Part shown: one piece after another, positions 26,752-34,522 of the stretch
How the letters are laid out: the number at the start of each line of letters is the position of its first letter
Numbering within the stretch: the stretch's first letter is position 1
Origin: Polyangiaceae bacterium
GTDB taxonomy: Bacteria > Myxococcota_A > Polyangia > Polyangiales > Polyangiaceae
Assembly: GCA_016719945.1 (NCBI GenBank)
Contig: JADJYE010000035.1
Location: forward strand, 186,001 to 250,000
Length of the DNA: 64,000 nucleotides
Direction: 5' to 3'
Notes under the pieces: model-generated
The model's database searches: none
Told to the model about the DNA's origin: nothing
Seen by the model: the letters and a program-made list of their open reading frames with translations, nothing else
Program-made: the position numbers and the translations under genes

Positions 26752-26975
26752 CGCTCTGCCGTCGAGGTCATGGCCATGACCGAGGCGAGCGTGACGAAGG
26801 CCTGCCATTGCGACCCGCACGCGGCGCGGAGATCGCCCAGCTCGACCGCGCCGCCGAGCGAGGCGGCGAGCACGGCGGCGGCCGCGCCGACGGCCGGTCC
26901 CCAGCCGTGCGGGCGCCAGGTCACCGCCCCGATCAGGATGACGAGACCGGCGAACACGAAAGGGAGCGCCGTCAT
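26752..26975 (-). pseudogene. ArsB/NhaD-type permease, N-terminal part cut off by IS insertion
   Basis: ATG 26975 follows a GAGAGGG ribosome-binding site and begins with two hydrophobic segments (FVFAGLVILIGAVTW and AVGAAAAVLAASLGG), then FVTLASVMAMTSTAERLGL, the usual start of ArsB/SLC13-like permeases. The frame runs into the IS at codon 76 and ends after about 15 foreign residues. It lies 10 bases after the kinase gene stop, so kinase, permease and the downstream membrane protein formed one operon before the insertion. Confidence 0.85.
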
Positions 26976-26985
26976 CGCGGCCCTC

Positions 26986-29889
26986 TCAGCAATAGGCCCT
27001 CAAGGCGCGCTCGACGTAAGCGGCCGAGGGGCGGCGCGCCGGGTTGGGGTCGAGCATCTCGAGGACCAGCGACACCACGCGGTCGGGGCACGGGCCCAGC
27101 ATGCGTCGCGCCCGCTCGGCCAGGACCTTGCGGTTCTCGTGCAAGCGCGCGAGCACGAGCTGGTCGTGGCCACGCGGGAGATCGATGCTCGCGAGGCGCT
27201 CCATGAAGCCCTTGTCGACGCTCTCGTCCGCGTCGCTCCAGGTCGGCTCGAGCAGGCGCGTCTTGCCGACGACCTCGCACAAGACGCAAGCGAGCGAGAA
27301 GATGTCGCTCGCCAGGGGCCAGTCGTTGTCGTCTGGCCGGAGGCGCTCGGGCGCCATGTAATACGGGGTGCCGACGCGAGATTGGCACGTGGCCCCGGCG
27401 ATGCCCCAGTCGACGAGCACCGGGATGCTGGCCATGTGGAGCACCACGTTGGCCGGCTTGATGTCGTAATGGCCGATGCCGCGCGCGTGGGCGTGGGCGA
27501 CGGCGCTCGCGAGGTCGGCGACGACGCCGATGGCCTCGCCGATGGGGAGCGCCTGCTTCGAGATGTGCGCCTCCAATGACTCACCGTCGACCCACTCCAT
27601 GACCAGGTGGGGGCGCCCGCCCAGCCCGTCGTGGAAGGAGACGAAGCGCACGATGCCTCGATGCGGGGCGTCGGCGAGGCTCAAGAGGGCGAGCGCCTCG
27701 CGGCGGAACCAGGTGCGGTAGTGGCCGCTGGTGCGCTGAGGCACCTTGAGGACGTAGGTGCGATCGTCGTCGCGCGAGCGAGAGCGCACGAGCAGGCACG
27801 AGCCCATGCCGCCTGCGCCGAGCGCCTTGACGACCTGGTAGTCCCCGATGACCGGCGGCGGCGGCTCGGCCTCCGTGTCGAGCGCGCCCTGGAGGGCGAA
27901 GATCACGTCGAGCAGGCCCCCGAGGATGGGCGGCAAGACCCGCTCGATCTCGCGCTTGGCCTCCAGGCCCGCGCGCGAAGTCGGCCTCGCCACGAGCTCC
28001 TCGACCCGACGTTGGAGCGCGGCCACGCTGGGACCTCGCGGCGAAGGCGCGCCGACCGCCGCGGCTGCCTCGCGCATGCCCGTCGAGAGCGTCTCGATGG
28101 CGTCCGCGACGACTCCGGCGAGCGCGGCCGAAGGGCGCCGCTGGTGCAGCAGGTGGACCGCGACGCCGACCAGATCGTCGAGGCCACGCACGATGGGGCC
28201 GTCGCCGAGCAGGCCCACCTTCTTGGAAAGATCTCGCAGGCTCGGCAAGAGCTCGCGCGCGAGGCGGCGCTTTCCACGGGCCCCGGGGCGAGGGTGGCGG
28301 TCTTCGGCGGTGCCCAGGGCCTTCAGCGTGCGGTCGACCGACGCCCGCACCTGCAGCAGCGCCTTCGCCGCGAGGACGAGCTTCCCTCCCGCGAACTCGG
28401 CGGAGTATTTGCGGAACGCTTCGTTCCTGAAGGCGAGGATGAGCCCGAGGGTCTCCACGCTCGCAGCCTCGGGGACGGCGCGCTCGATACACACCGCGAA
28501 GGCGCGCGCGAGCGGGCGGTCCATCATGGCGTCGTGGTTCGACGCGATCAGCGCCCGGACGCGCGTGAGGATGCTCTTCGCGCTCGCGGGCGCGGCGGGC
28601 TCGGGCTCGGCGCCGGCGGGCGTCGCGTCCACCGCGAGGACGAGCCTGCGCACCGCCTCGCGCCGCTCGTGCGCGCCGCGGACGCTCTTGCGAAGGCGCT
28701 CCGCGCGGCCGGAGCGCGCCGCGAGCACCACGCCCTCCCAGCGCTGTCGCGCGAGGCGCGCGTCCGCGAGGGTCTTCGCCTGCGCGATGAGGACGTCGTG
28801 CAGCAGGGGCGAACCGAACAGGGCGATGTCGAGCGCGCTCTCGTCGGCGTCGACGACGGGGCCCCGCACACGCTCCTCGATCCTCGCGATCGTCTCCTCG
28901 ATGGCGACGAGCAGCTCCAGCGCAACGGGACGAGCCTCGGCGATCGACTCGCGCGCGGCGTCCCTCAGCGCGGCCCACGCGAGCAACATGTCGCGCGCCG
29001 GCTCGGAGCGCCGCCCGCGCCACAGCTCGATCACCGGATCCGGGGTCTCCAGCGACTCTGCGCGCCCGGCGAGCGCCATCAGGCGCCGCGCGCGCTCCTC
29101 GGGCGGCGCCGCGAGCGCGAGCTCGCCGAGGGCGTGGATCACTGCGCTGTCGTTGGCCTTGCCGAGCTCCTGCGCGGCGGCGTCGGCGGTGGCGGGCGCG
29201 ACCGAGCGCCACTCCGCGAGCGCGCGGATCACCTCGGCCGTCGCGTAGCCGTCGAGTGGACCCAGGGCCGTGCGCAGATCACCGCCTCCGCTGCGCCCGA
29301 GCAGCCAGTCGATGGCGCGCGCGACCGCCGACCGGCGCTCCGCGGAGCCGGGCTGCTGCGGGGTCGCCTCACCGACCCGCGTGGTCGATCGCGCGAGGCC
29401 TCCGCCAGGATCGACCATCGCCAGCGCGCCGAGCGCCGCCGCCGCCGAGGTCGCGACCGTCCTCGCGCGGTCGCGGGACAAGACCGACAGGACGTGGGCG
29501 ACGCGGTCGAACATCTCGAGATCGATCGACGCCGAGTCGAGCCCGCAGACGGCGAGCGCGAAGGCGCGGCAGAGATCGAGCACGCGGGCCCTCTTCATGA
29601 GACCCGACGACTCGCGGAGCGCCGCGGACCAGTCGCTCAGCGAGGACGCGACGAGCACCGCCTCCTCGGGGCCGATCGCCGAGACGTTCAGCGCGACGTG
29701 GAGGGACGCCCGCAGGCGGGGGTCGTGGCGCAGCGCGGCCTCGTCTTCGATGGCGAGCCTGACGACCTCGGCGTAGCCGCCCGTCGCCGAGGAGCGGGGG
29801 CTGGACCGCGGCTCGAACCGGTCTTCGAAGGCGTCGGTCAGCGACTCGCGAGCGTCTCTCGCCATGAGACGTGGCAGCGTACACAACAA
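26986..29889 (-). CDS. Ser/Thr protein kinase with long N-terminal helical region and C-terminal kinase domain
   Basis: In this 967-residue protein the first ~670 residues are Ala/Leu/Arg-rich and predicted all-helical, HEAT/ARM-like, without transmembrane segments. The kinase domain fills about residues 680-967, an unusual C-terminal placement. Motifs: GAGGMGSC Gly-rich loop, VLKVP with the ATP lysine, GHYDIKPANVV in place of HRD, VDWG in place of DFG, and MAPERL. The catalytic Asp, Asn and metal-binding Asp are kept, so it is probably active, but the missing HRD Arg implies activation without loop phosphorylation. ATG 29889 or 29865 could be the start. It is upstream of and co-directional with the split permease. 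Confidence 0.85.
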   Translation of the reverse strand: MLCTLPRLMARDARESLTDAFEDRFEPRSSPRSSATGGYAEVVRLAIEDEAALRHDPRLRASLHVALNVSAIGPEEAVLVASSLSDWSAALRESSGLMKRARVLDLCRAFALAVCGLDSASIDLEMFDRVAHVLSVLSRDRARTVATSAAAALGALAMVDPGGGLARSTTRVGEATPQQPGSAERRSAVARAIDWLLGRSGGGDLRTALGPLDGYATAEVIRALAEWRSVAPATADAAAQELGKANDSAVIHALGELALAAPPEERARRLMALAGRAESLETPDPVIELWRGRRSEPARDMLLAWAALRDAARESIAEARPVALELLVAIEETIARIEERVRGPVVDADESALDIALFGSPLLHDVLIAQAKTLADARLARQRWEGVVLAARSGRAERLRKSVRGAHERREAVRRLVLAVDATPAGAEPEPAAPASAKSILTRVRALIASNHDAMMDRPLARAFAVCIERAVPEAASVETLGLILAFRNEAFRKYSAEFAGGKLVLAAKALLQVRASVDRTLKALGTAEDRHPRPGARGKRRLARELLPSLRDLSKKVGLLGDGPIVRGLDDLVGVAVHLLHQRRPSAALAGVVADAIETLSTGMREAAAAVGAPSPRGPSVAALQRRVEELVARPTSRAGLEAKREIERVLPPILGGLLDVIFALQGALDTEAEPPPPVIGDYQVVKALGAGGMGSCLLVRSRSRDDDRTYVLKVPQRTSGHYRTWFRREALALLSLADAPHRGIVRFVSFHDGLGGRPHLVMEWVDGESLEAHISKQALPIGEAIGVVADLASAVAHAHARGIGHYDIKPANVVLHMASIPVLVDWGIAGATCQSRVGTPYYMAPERLRPDDNDWPLASDIFSLACVLCEVVGKTRLLEPTWSDADESVDKGFMERLASIDLPRGHDQLVLARLHENRKVLAERARRMLGPCPDRVVSLVLEMLDPNPARRPSAAYVERALRAYC

Positions 29890-29907
29890 AGCGTGGTAGA
29901 TCGCGCC

Positions 29908-30894
29908 GTGCTCGTGACCCCGCCGGCTCGCTTCGCCCTGGCGCTCTCGCTCGCAGCCGCCTGCTCGCCCGACGCAGGGGGCGCCGCGTCGACCGGCGTG
30001 GACGCCTCGTCGACGGCGGCGCTGGCCACCGCCTCCGCGTCGGCGACGGGCACTTCAGATACGGGGGCGGCCCCAGCGAGCGCGAGCGCTGCGGCCGCGA
30101 CCGCGAGCGGGTCGAGCGCGCCCTCGGCGGCTCTCGCGCGGACGGACGGGTGTCCAGAGGGGATGGTTCGGGTCGAGGGGGACTATTGCCCCGACGTCGA
30201 GCAGACCTGCAAGAAGCACCACCCGGAGTACGAGCGCGACCAGGAGAGGCGGCGGAAGGCCGAAGAGAAGGGCCAGAAGCACAAGAGCACCGTGAGCGAG
30301 CGCTGCCTCGAGTACGCCGCGCCGACCGTGTGCAAGTCGAAGGACAAACGCAGGCTCTCGTTCTGCATCGATCCGTTCGAATACCCCAACGAGAAGGGCC
30401 AGCTACCGGCGCTGCTCATCTCGTGGACCGACGCCAAGAAGACGTGCGAAGGGCTCGGCAAGCGCCTGTGCACGGAGGACGAGTTCAACTTCGCCTGCGA
30501 AGGTCCCGAGATGCTGCCCTACACCTACGGCTTCGTCCGCGACCCGGCCAAGTGCAGCATCGACAAGCCGTACCGAAAGCGTTCGAAGAAGCTGTTTCGA
30601 TACGACAAGTGCATGCAGCGGCCGGCTTGCAAGCAGCACCTGGCCGAGCTCGATCAGCGCCTGCCCACGGGCTCGCTGCCCGAGTGCGTATCGCCGTTCG
30701 GTGTCTACGACATGAACGGCAACATCAACGAGTGGGTGGAGCTTCCGGGGAAGAAGTACCCAGACCGCTCGGGCCTCAAGGGCGGATGGTGGGGCCCCGT
30801 GCGCGGGCGTTGCCGGCCCACCGTCGATTTCCACAAGGAGGACGACTACGGCTACGAGGAGGGCTTTCGCTGTTGCGCGGATACGAAGGGCTGA
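29908..30894 (+). CDS. FGE-sulfatase (SUMF1/EgtB-type) domain lipoprotein
   Basis: This is a predicted lipoprotein of about 328 residues: hydrophobic signal ending in AAAC, then a Ser/Ala/Thr-rich linker of about 65 residues, then a formylglycine-generating-enzyme-like domain. Domain marks include CPEGMVRVEGDYC, FCIDPFEYPNE, ISWTDAKKTCEGLGKRLCTEDEF, FGVYDMNGNINEWVE, GGWWGPVRGRC and GFRCC. Such proteins are abundant in myxobacteria; most lack proven sulfatase-maturase activity and may be structural or binding proteins. Several GTG starts (29893, 29908, 29914) are possible; 29908 is a compromise. A charged Lys/Glu/Arg insertion (about residues 95-130) is unusual. Confidence 0.82.
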   Translation: MLVTPPARFALALSLAAACSPDAGGAASTGVDASSTAALATASASATGTSDTGAAPASASAAAATASGSSAPSAALARTDGCPEGMVRVEGDYCPDVEQTCKKHHPEYERDQERRRKAEEKGQKHKSTVSERCLEYAAPTVCKSKDKRRLSFCIDPFEYPNEKGQLPALLISWTDAKKTCEGLGKRLCTEDEFNFACEGPEMLPYTYGFVRDPAKCSIDKPYRKRSKKLFRYDKCMQRPACKQHLAELDQRLPTGSLPECVSPFGVYDMNGNINEWVELPGKKYPDRSGLKGGWWGPVRGRCRPTVDFHKEDDYGYEEGFRCCADTKG

Positions 30895-30940
30895 GCCGAC
30901 CGCGTACCCGGTCCTCGGCCGGACGTGGTAAGGAGGCCGC

Positions 30941-31894
30941 GTGGGGCGCGAGGTGACAGCGGAAGACGCGGGGGGCAGCGGTCAGCCGCCGACGCTGCTC
31001 GAGCTCGACGGCGTCAACAAGCGCTATGGCAGCTTCGAGGCCCTGAAGGACGTCACCGCGACCGTGCGCGGTCGCGTGATCGGCCTGCTCGGGCCGAACG
31101 GCGCCGGCAAGTCGACCTTGCTGAAGTCGATGCTCGGGCTCCTCCACTTCGAGGGCACCGCGCGCGTGCTCGGCTTCGATCCGCGGGTCGAGCCCTTCCG
31201 GGTGCGCGACGCGGTCGGCTACATGCCCGAGTCGGACAGCTACCTCCCGAGCATGACCGCGGTCGAGCTGTGCACGTACGCCGCTCAGCTCTCGGGGCTG
31301 CCGAAGAGCGCGGCGATCCAGCGCGCCCACGCCGCCCTCTACTTCGCGAACCTGGAGGACAAGCGCTATCTCCCGGTGGAGGGCTACTCGACCGGCCTGA
31401 AGCAGCGAGTGAAGCTCGCCCAGGCGCTGGTCCACGATCCGGATCTGCTCTTCCTCGATGAGCCGACCAACGGCCTCGACCCCGTCGCGCGCGAGGAGAT
31501 GCTACGGCTCATCGAGTCGTTGCCAGCGCGCAGGGGGTGCTCGGTGATCCTCTCCACGCACCTGTTGCCCGACGTCGAGCGCCTCTGCGATCACGTCGTC
31601 GTCATGCAGCAGGGGCGCATCGTCTTCTCGGGGACCATCGCCGAGCTGCGCGGCACCGAGTCGCTGCGCTACGAGGTCCGCGTGAAGGCAGGGGGGGAGC
31701 GGCTCGCCGCCCGGCTGGAGGAGCGAGGCTGCACGGTCGAGCGTATCCCCGACGGCCTCGTCGTCACGCTGCCCGAGGGCGCAGGCACCGAGCTGCTGCT
31801 CAAGGAGGCGATCGCCGCCGAGGTCCAGGTGCGCCACCTGGCGCCCCGCCGCATCGCGCTGGAAGACGCCTTCCTGGAGGCGCTGAAGTCATGA
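30941..31894 (+). CDS. ABC transporter ATP-binding protein (first of two)
   Basis: The 317-residue protein has a complete ABC domain: Walker A GLLGPNGAGKST, a divergent signature YSTGLKQRVKLAQAL, Walker B LLFLDEPTNGLD and switch His in STHLLPDVERL. The C-terminal ~90 residues form the extra domain seen in export-type ATPases of the CcmA/NatA group. GTG 30941 is supported by TAAGGAGG ending 4 bases upstream. Its stop overlaps the next gene's start (ATGA). It opens a four-gene ATPase-permease-ATPase-permease operon; the substrate is unknown. Confidence 0.9.
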   Translation: MGREVTAEDAGGSGQPPTLLELDGVNKRYGSFEALKDVTATVRGRVIGLLGPNGAGKSTLLKSMLGLLHFEGTARVLGFDPRVEPFRVRDAVGYMPESDSYLPSMTAVELCTYAAQLSGLPKSAAIQRAHAALYFANLEDKRYLPVEGYSTGLKQRVKLAQALVHDPDLLFLDEPTNGLDPVAREEMLRLIESLPARRGCSVILSTHLLPDVERLCDHVVVMQQGRIVFSGTIAELRGTESLRYEVRVKAGGERLAARLEERGCTVERIPDGLVVTLPEGAGTELLLKEAIAAEVQVRHLAPRRIALEDAFLEALKS

Positions 31895-32787
31895 CGCAGA
31901 AGGCGCCGTTCGCGCAGATCCACGAGCAGGGCTACGAGCGCTACACCGGCGCCCGGTCCGAGCAGGGCAGCCGCTTCTGGATCGTCGCCAAGAACGTGGC
32001 GTCGATCGCGTGGCGCTCGCGCTGGGCGGTGAAGATCCCCATCGTGCTGACGGCGCTGACGGTGATGGCGCTCGCCGGCGTGATGTTCCTGAGCAAGGGC
32101 GCCCAGGTGCCGCAGCCCGGCTCGGGGCAGCTCGTGCCGATCGAGGTCGCGATCATCCTGGGCTCGACCGGGTGGCTCACGCTGCTCGCGACCATCCTGG
32201 GGACGGCGCTCGGCTGCTCCACAGTGGCCGACGATCTCAAGGTTGGCGCGTTCCAGTTCTATTTCTCGCGGTCGCTGCGCGCGAACGACTACGCGATCGG
32301 AAAGCTCCTCGGTGTCGCCGCGGTCGTCGGCGTGCCGCTGCTCGTCGCGCCGACCTTGCTCGCCCTCGTCCGGGTCGGCCTCTGCAAGGACGCGACCGAG
32401 CTCGGCGAGACCTGGGCCATCCTCCCTCGGGCGGTCGCCTGGGGCCTGTCCGGCACGCTCACCTTCACGCTGGTGTCGATCGGGCTGGGGGCGGCGCTGG
32501 CGAACCGCAGGGCGGCGCAGGCGGGCTTCCTCGTCTGGTACCTCGTCATCGGGAGCATCGCGAAGGTCGTCGCGCAGGTCACGAAGACGCCCGAGGCTGG
32601 TCTGTTCGCCCTGGACGCGAACTGGGGCAACGCCGGTCGGCTGATCTTCGATCTTCCGAAGGACAACCACATGCCCGCCTCGTGGCAATCGCTCGCGGCG
32701 CTCGGCGTGCTCGCGGCGGCAGGCTACGCCGGTCTGCTGTGGCGCGTGCGCGGCGCCGAGGTGTCCTCGGTGGGAGGAGGGTCGTAA
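31891..32787 (+). CDS. ABC transporter permease (first of two)
   Basis: The 298-residue integral membrane protein has six hydrophobic segments, starting with VKIPIVLTALTVMALAGVMF (around residues 47-66), then GWLTLLATILGTALGCSTVADDLK, and ending with a helix before GLLWRVRGAE. The segment with TVADDLKVGAFQFYFSRSL, an amphipathic coupling stretch between helices, is typical of ABC-2 exporters. Start and stop overlap both neighbours, which implies coordinated translation with the two ATPases. Confidence 0.85.
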   Translation: MTQKAPFAQIHEQGYERYTGARSEQGSRFWIVAKNVASIAWRSRWAVKIPIVLTALTVMALAGVMFLSKGAQVPQPGSGQLVPIEVAIILGSTGWLTLLATILGTALGCSTVADDLKVGAFQFYFSRSLRANDYAIGKLLGVAAVVGVPLLVAPTLLALVRVGLCKDATELGETWAILPRAVAWGLSGTLTFTLVSIGLGAALANRRAAQAGFLVWYLVIGSIAKVVAQVTKTPEAGLFALDANWGNAGRLIFDLPKDNHMPASWQSLAALGVLAAAGYAGLLWRVRGAEVSSVGGGS

Positions 32788-33797
32788 TGGCGTCCGCGCC
32801 TGGGCCCGAGGTCGGGCCTCCCCCGTCGGCGCCGCCGGCGTCGGCCCCGCGCCCCGCGGTCGTCGAGGTCCGTGAGGTGTCGCGCTGGTATGGCCAGGTC
32901 ATCGCCCTCGCGAACGTGTGGATGCGCGTCGAGGGCGGCATCGTGGGCCTGCTCGGGCCCAACGGCGCCGGCAAGTCGACGTTGATGAAGATCCTCGCGG
33001 GCTTGATGGCGCCGTCGCGCGGCGTGGCGCTCGTGCACGGCCGCTCGCTGTGGCATGACGCCGAGGCGCGGCGCCGCCTCGGGTATTGCCCCGAGCACGA
33101 GGGCGTGTACGACGAGCTCACCGCGCGCGAGTTCGTGACGGCGATGGCCGAGCTCTCCGGCTTCGAGTCGTCGGTCGCGCGTAAGCGCGCGGCGGAGGCG
33201 CTCGACTCGGTGGGCCTCGCGGACGCGATGGACCGCCGCCTCAAGGGGTATTCGAAGGGCATGCGTCAGCGCGCGAAGCTGGCCCAGGCCTTCGTGCACG
33301 ACCCCGACGTGCTGTTGCTCGACGAGCCGCTCACCGGCTGTGACCCGCTCGCGCGCACGCAGATCGTCGCGCGCATCCAGGAGCTCGCCAAGGCCGGCAA
33401 GGTCATCATCGTGAGCTCACACGTGCTGTACGAGGTCGAGGCGCTCACGCGGGAGATCGTGCTCATCCACCGCGGCAGAGTCCTTGCGGAGGGCAACGTG
33501 TACCGCCTGCGCGAGCTCATCGACCGGCACCCCCACAGGGTCCGCGTGGAGTGCACCCGCCCTCGCGCGCTCGCCGCCCGGCTCGCCGAGCAAGACCACG
33601 TCGTCCGCCTGACGCTGGGCGAGCACGCGATCGAGATCGAGACGCGCCAGCCCGACCGCCTCTATGACTCCCTGCCGCGCGAGGTGCTCGAGCTCGGGCT
33701 GGAGCTGAAGAGCCTGTCGTCGCCCGATAACAACCTCCAGGCGGTGTTCGAGTACCTCACCGCGTATTGGCAGGGCACGACGGAGAGCCAGACGTGA
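32787..33797 (+). CDS. ABC transporter ATP-binding protein (second of two)
   Basis: The 336-residue ATPase has Walker A GLLGPNGAGKSTLMK, signature YSKGMRQRAKLAQA, Walker B VLLLDEPLTGCD and switch His in VSSHVLYEVE. An N-terminal Pro/Ala-rich tail of about 20 residues precedes the domain. It is similar in layout to the ATPase two genes upstream, which points to duplication and possible heterodimer formation. The start overlaps the upstream stop (TAATG) and GGGAGGAGGG lies just upstream. Confidence 0.9.
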   Translation: MASAPGPEVGPPPSAPPASAPRPAVVEVREVSRWYGQVIALANVWMRVEGGIVGLLGPNGAGKSTLMKILAGLMAPSRGVALVHGRSLWHDAEARRRLGYCPEHEGVYDELTAREFVTAMAELSGFESSVARKRAAEALDSVGLADAMDRRLKGYSKGMRQRAKLAQAFVHDPDVLLLDEPLTGCDPLARTQIVARIQELAKAGKVIIVSSHVLYEVEALTREIVLIHRGRVLAEGNVYRLRELIDRHPHRVRVECTRPRALAARLAEQDHVVRLTLGEHAIEIETRQPDRLYDSLPREVLELGLELKSLSSPDNNLQAVFEYLTAYWQGTTESQT

Positions 33798-34501
33798 TGC
33801 TCGTGCCCGCCGCGAAGGTCCTCGCCCGCCTGGCCTGGCTGCGCCTGATCCGCGGCCGCACGCTGTACGTGACGGGCGTGCTCGCCGTCGTGCCCATCGT
33901 GCTCGCGGCCATCGCCCGCGGGGAGCCAAAGAAGGCCGCCTGGGAGGCTTCGCTCGAGGCGGTCTTGCGCTTCGTCATCCCGCTCGGGGCGGCGATCCAT
34001 GTCTCGGGGGCGGTCGGCGACGAGCTCGAGCAGAAGACGTTCACGTACCTGTGGTCGCGGCCAATCCCGCGGGCGTCCGTCATCGCGGGCCGCCTCGCGG
34101 TGATGACCCCGCTCATCTTCGGGGTCGCCGCGCTCGCGACGCTGGTGAGCTTCCTCGTGGCGGGCGGCACCACGGGCGCAGACGACTTGATGGCCGGGCT
34201 CGCTGGCGCGGGCGCGTCGGCGCTCGGGTGCTCGCTGTTCGCGGTGGGCGGGGGCGCGCTGTTCCCCCGCCAGCCGATGCTCTTCACGATGGGTGTGTTC
34301 CTGACCGTCGAGCAGTTCCTGTTCGCGATCCCAGCGGCGAAGCACCTGTCGATCGTCTCGCACACGCGCGTCATCGCCGGGCTCGAGGCCGACGGGAGCA
34401 AAGGCGCAGCTGCCTTCGGCCTGGCGCTGCTCTCGGCGGGTTGGCTCGCCATCGGGCTGTATCGCAACGCTACGGTCGAGCTGGCAGCGTCGAAGGAGTA
34501 G
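33797..34501 (+). CDS. ABC transporter permease (second of two)
   Basis: The 234-residue ABC-2-type membrane protein has six hydrophobic segments and the coupling motif GDELEQKTFTYLWSRPIPRASVIAGR, which is typical of export permeases. It is shorter than the partner permease and lacks its long N-terminal tail. ATG 33797 overlaps the preceding stop by one base (TGATG). It ends the operon and converges on the kinase gene. Confidence 0.85.
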   Translation: MLVPAAKVLARLAWLRLIRGRTLYVTGVLAVVPIVLAAIARGEPKKAAWEASLEAVLRFVIPLGAAIHVSGAVGDELEQKTFTYLWSRPIPRASVIAGRLAVMTPLIFGVAALATLVSFLVAGGTTGADDLMAGLAGAGASALGCSLFAVGGGALFPRQPMLFTMGVFLTVEQFLFAIPAAKHLSIVSHTRVIAGLEADGSKGAAAFGLALLSAGWLAIGLYRNATVELAASKE

Positions 34502-34522
34502 GGCTCCGCCCGCGGAGCGTCG

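Noticed and set aside
27607..29892. Upstream extension of the FGE-lipoprotein frame across the kinase gene
   Set aside because: The part before about 29893 is antisense to a clear kinase and has shadow-type composition; the lipoprotein signal marks the true start.
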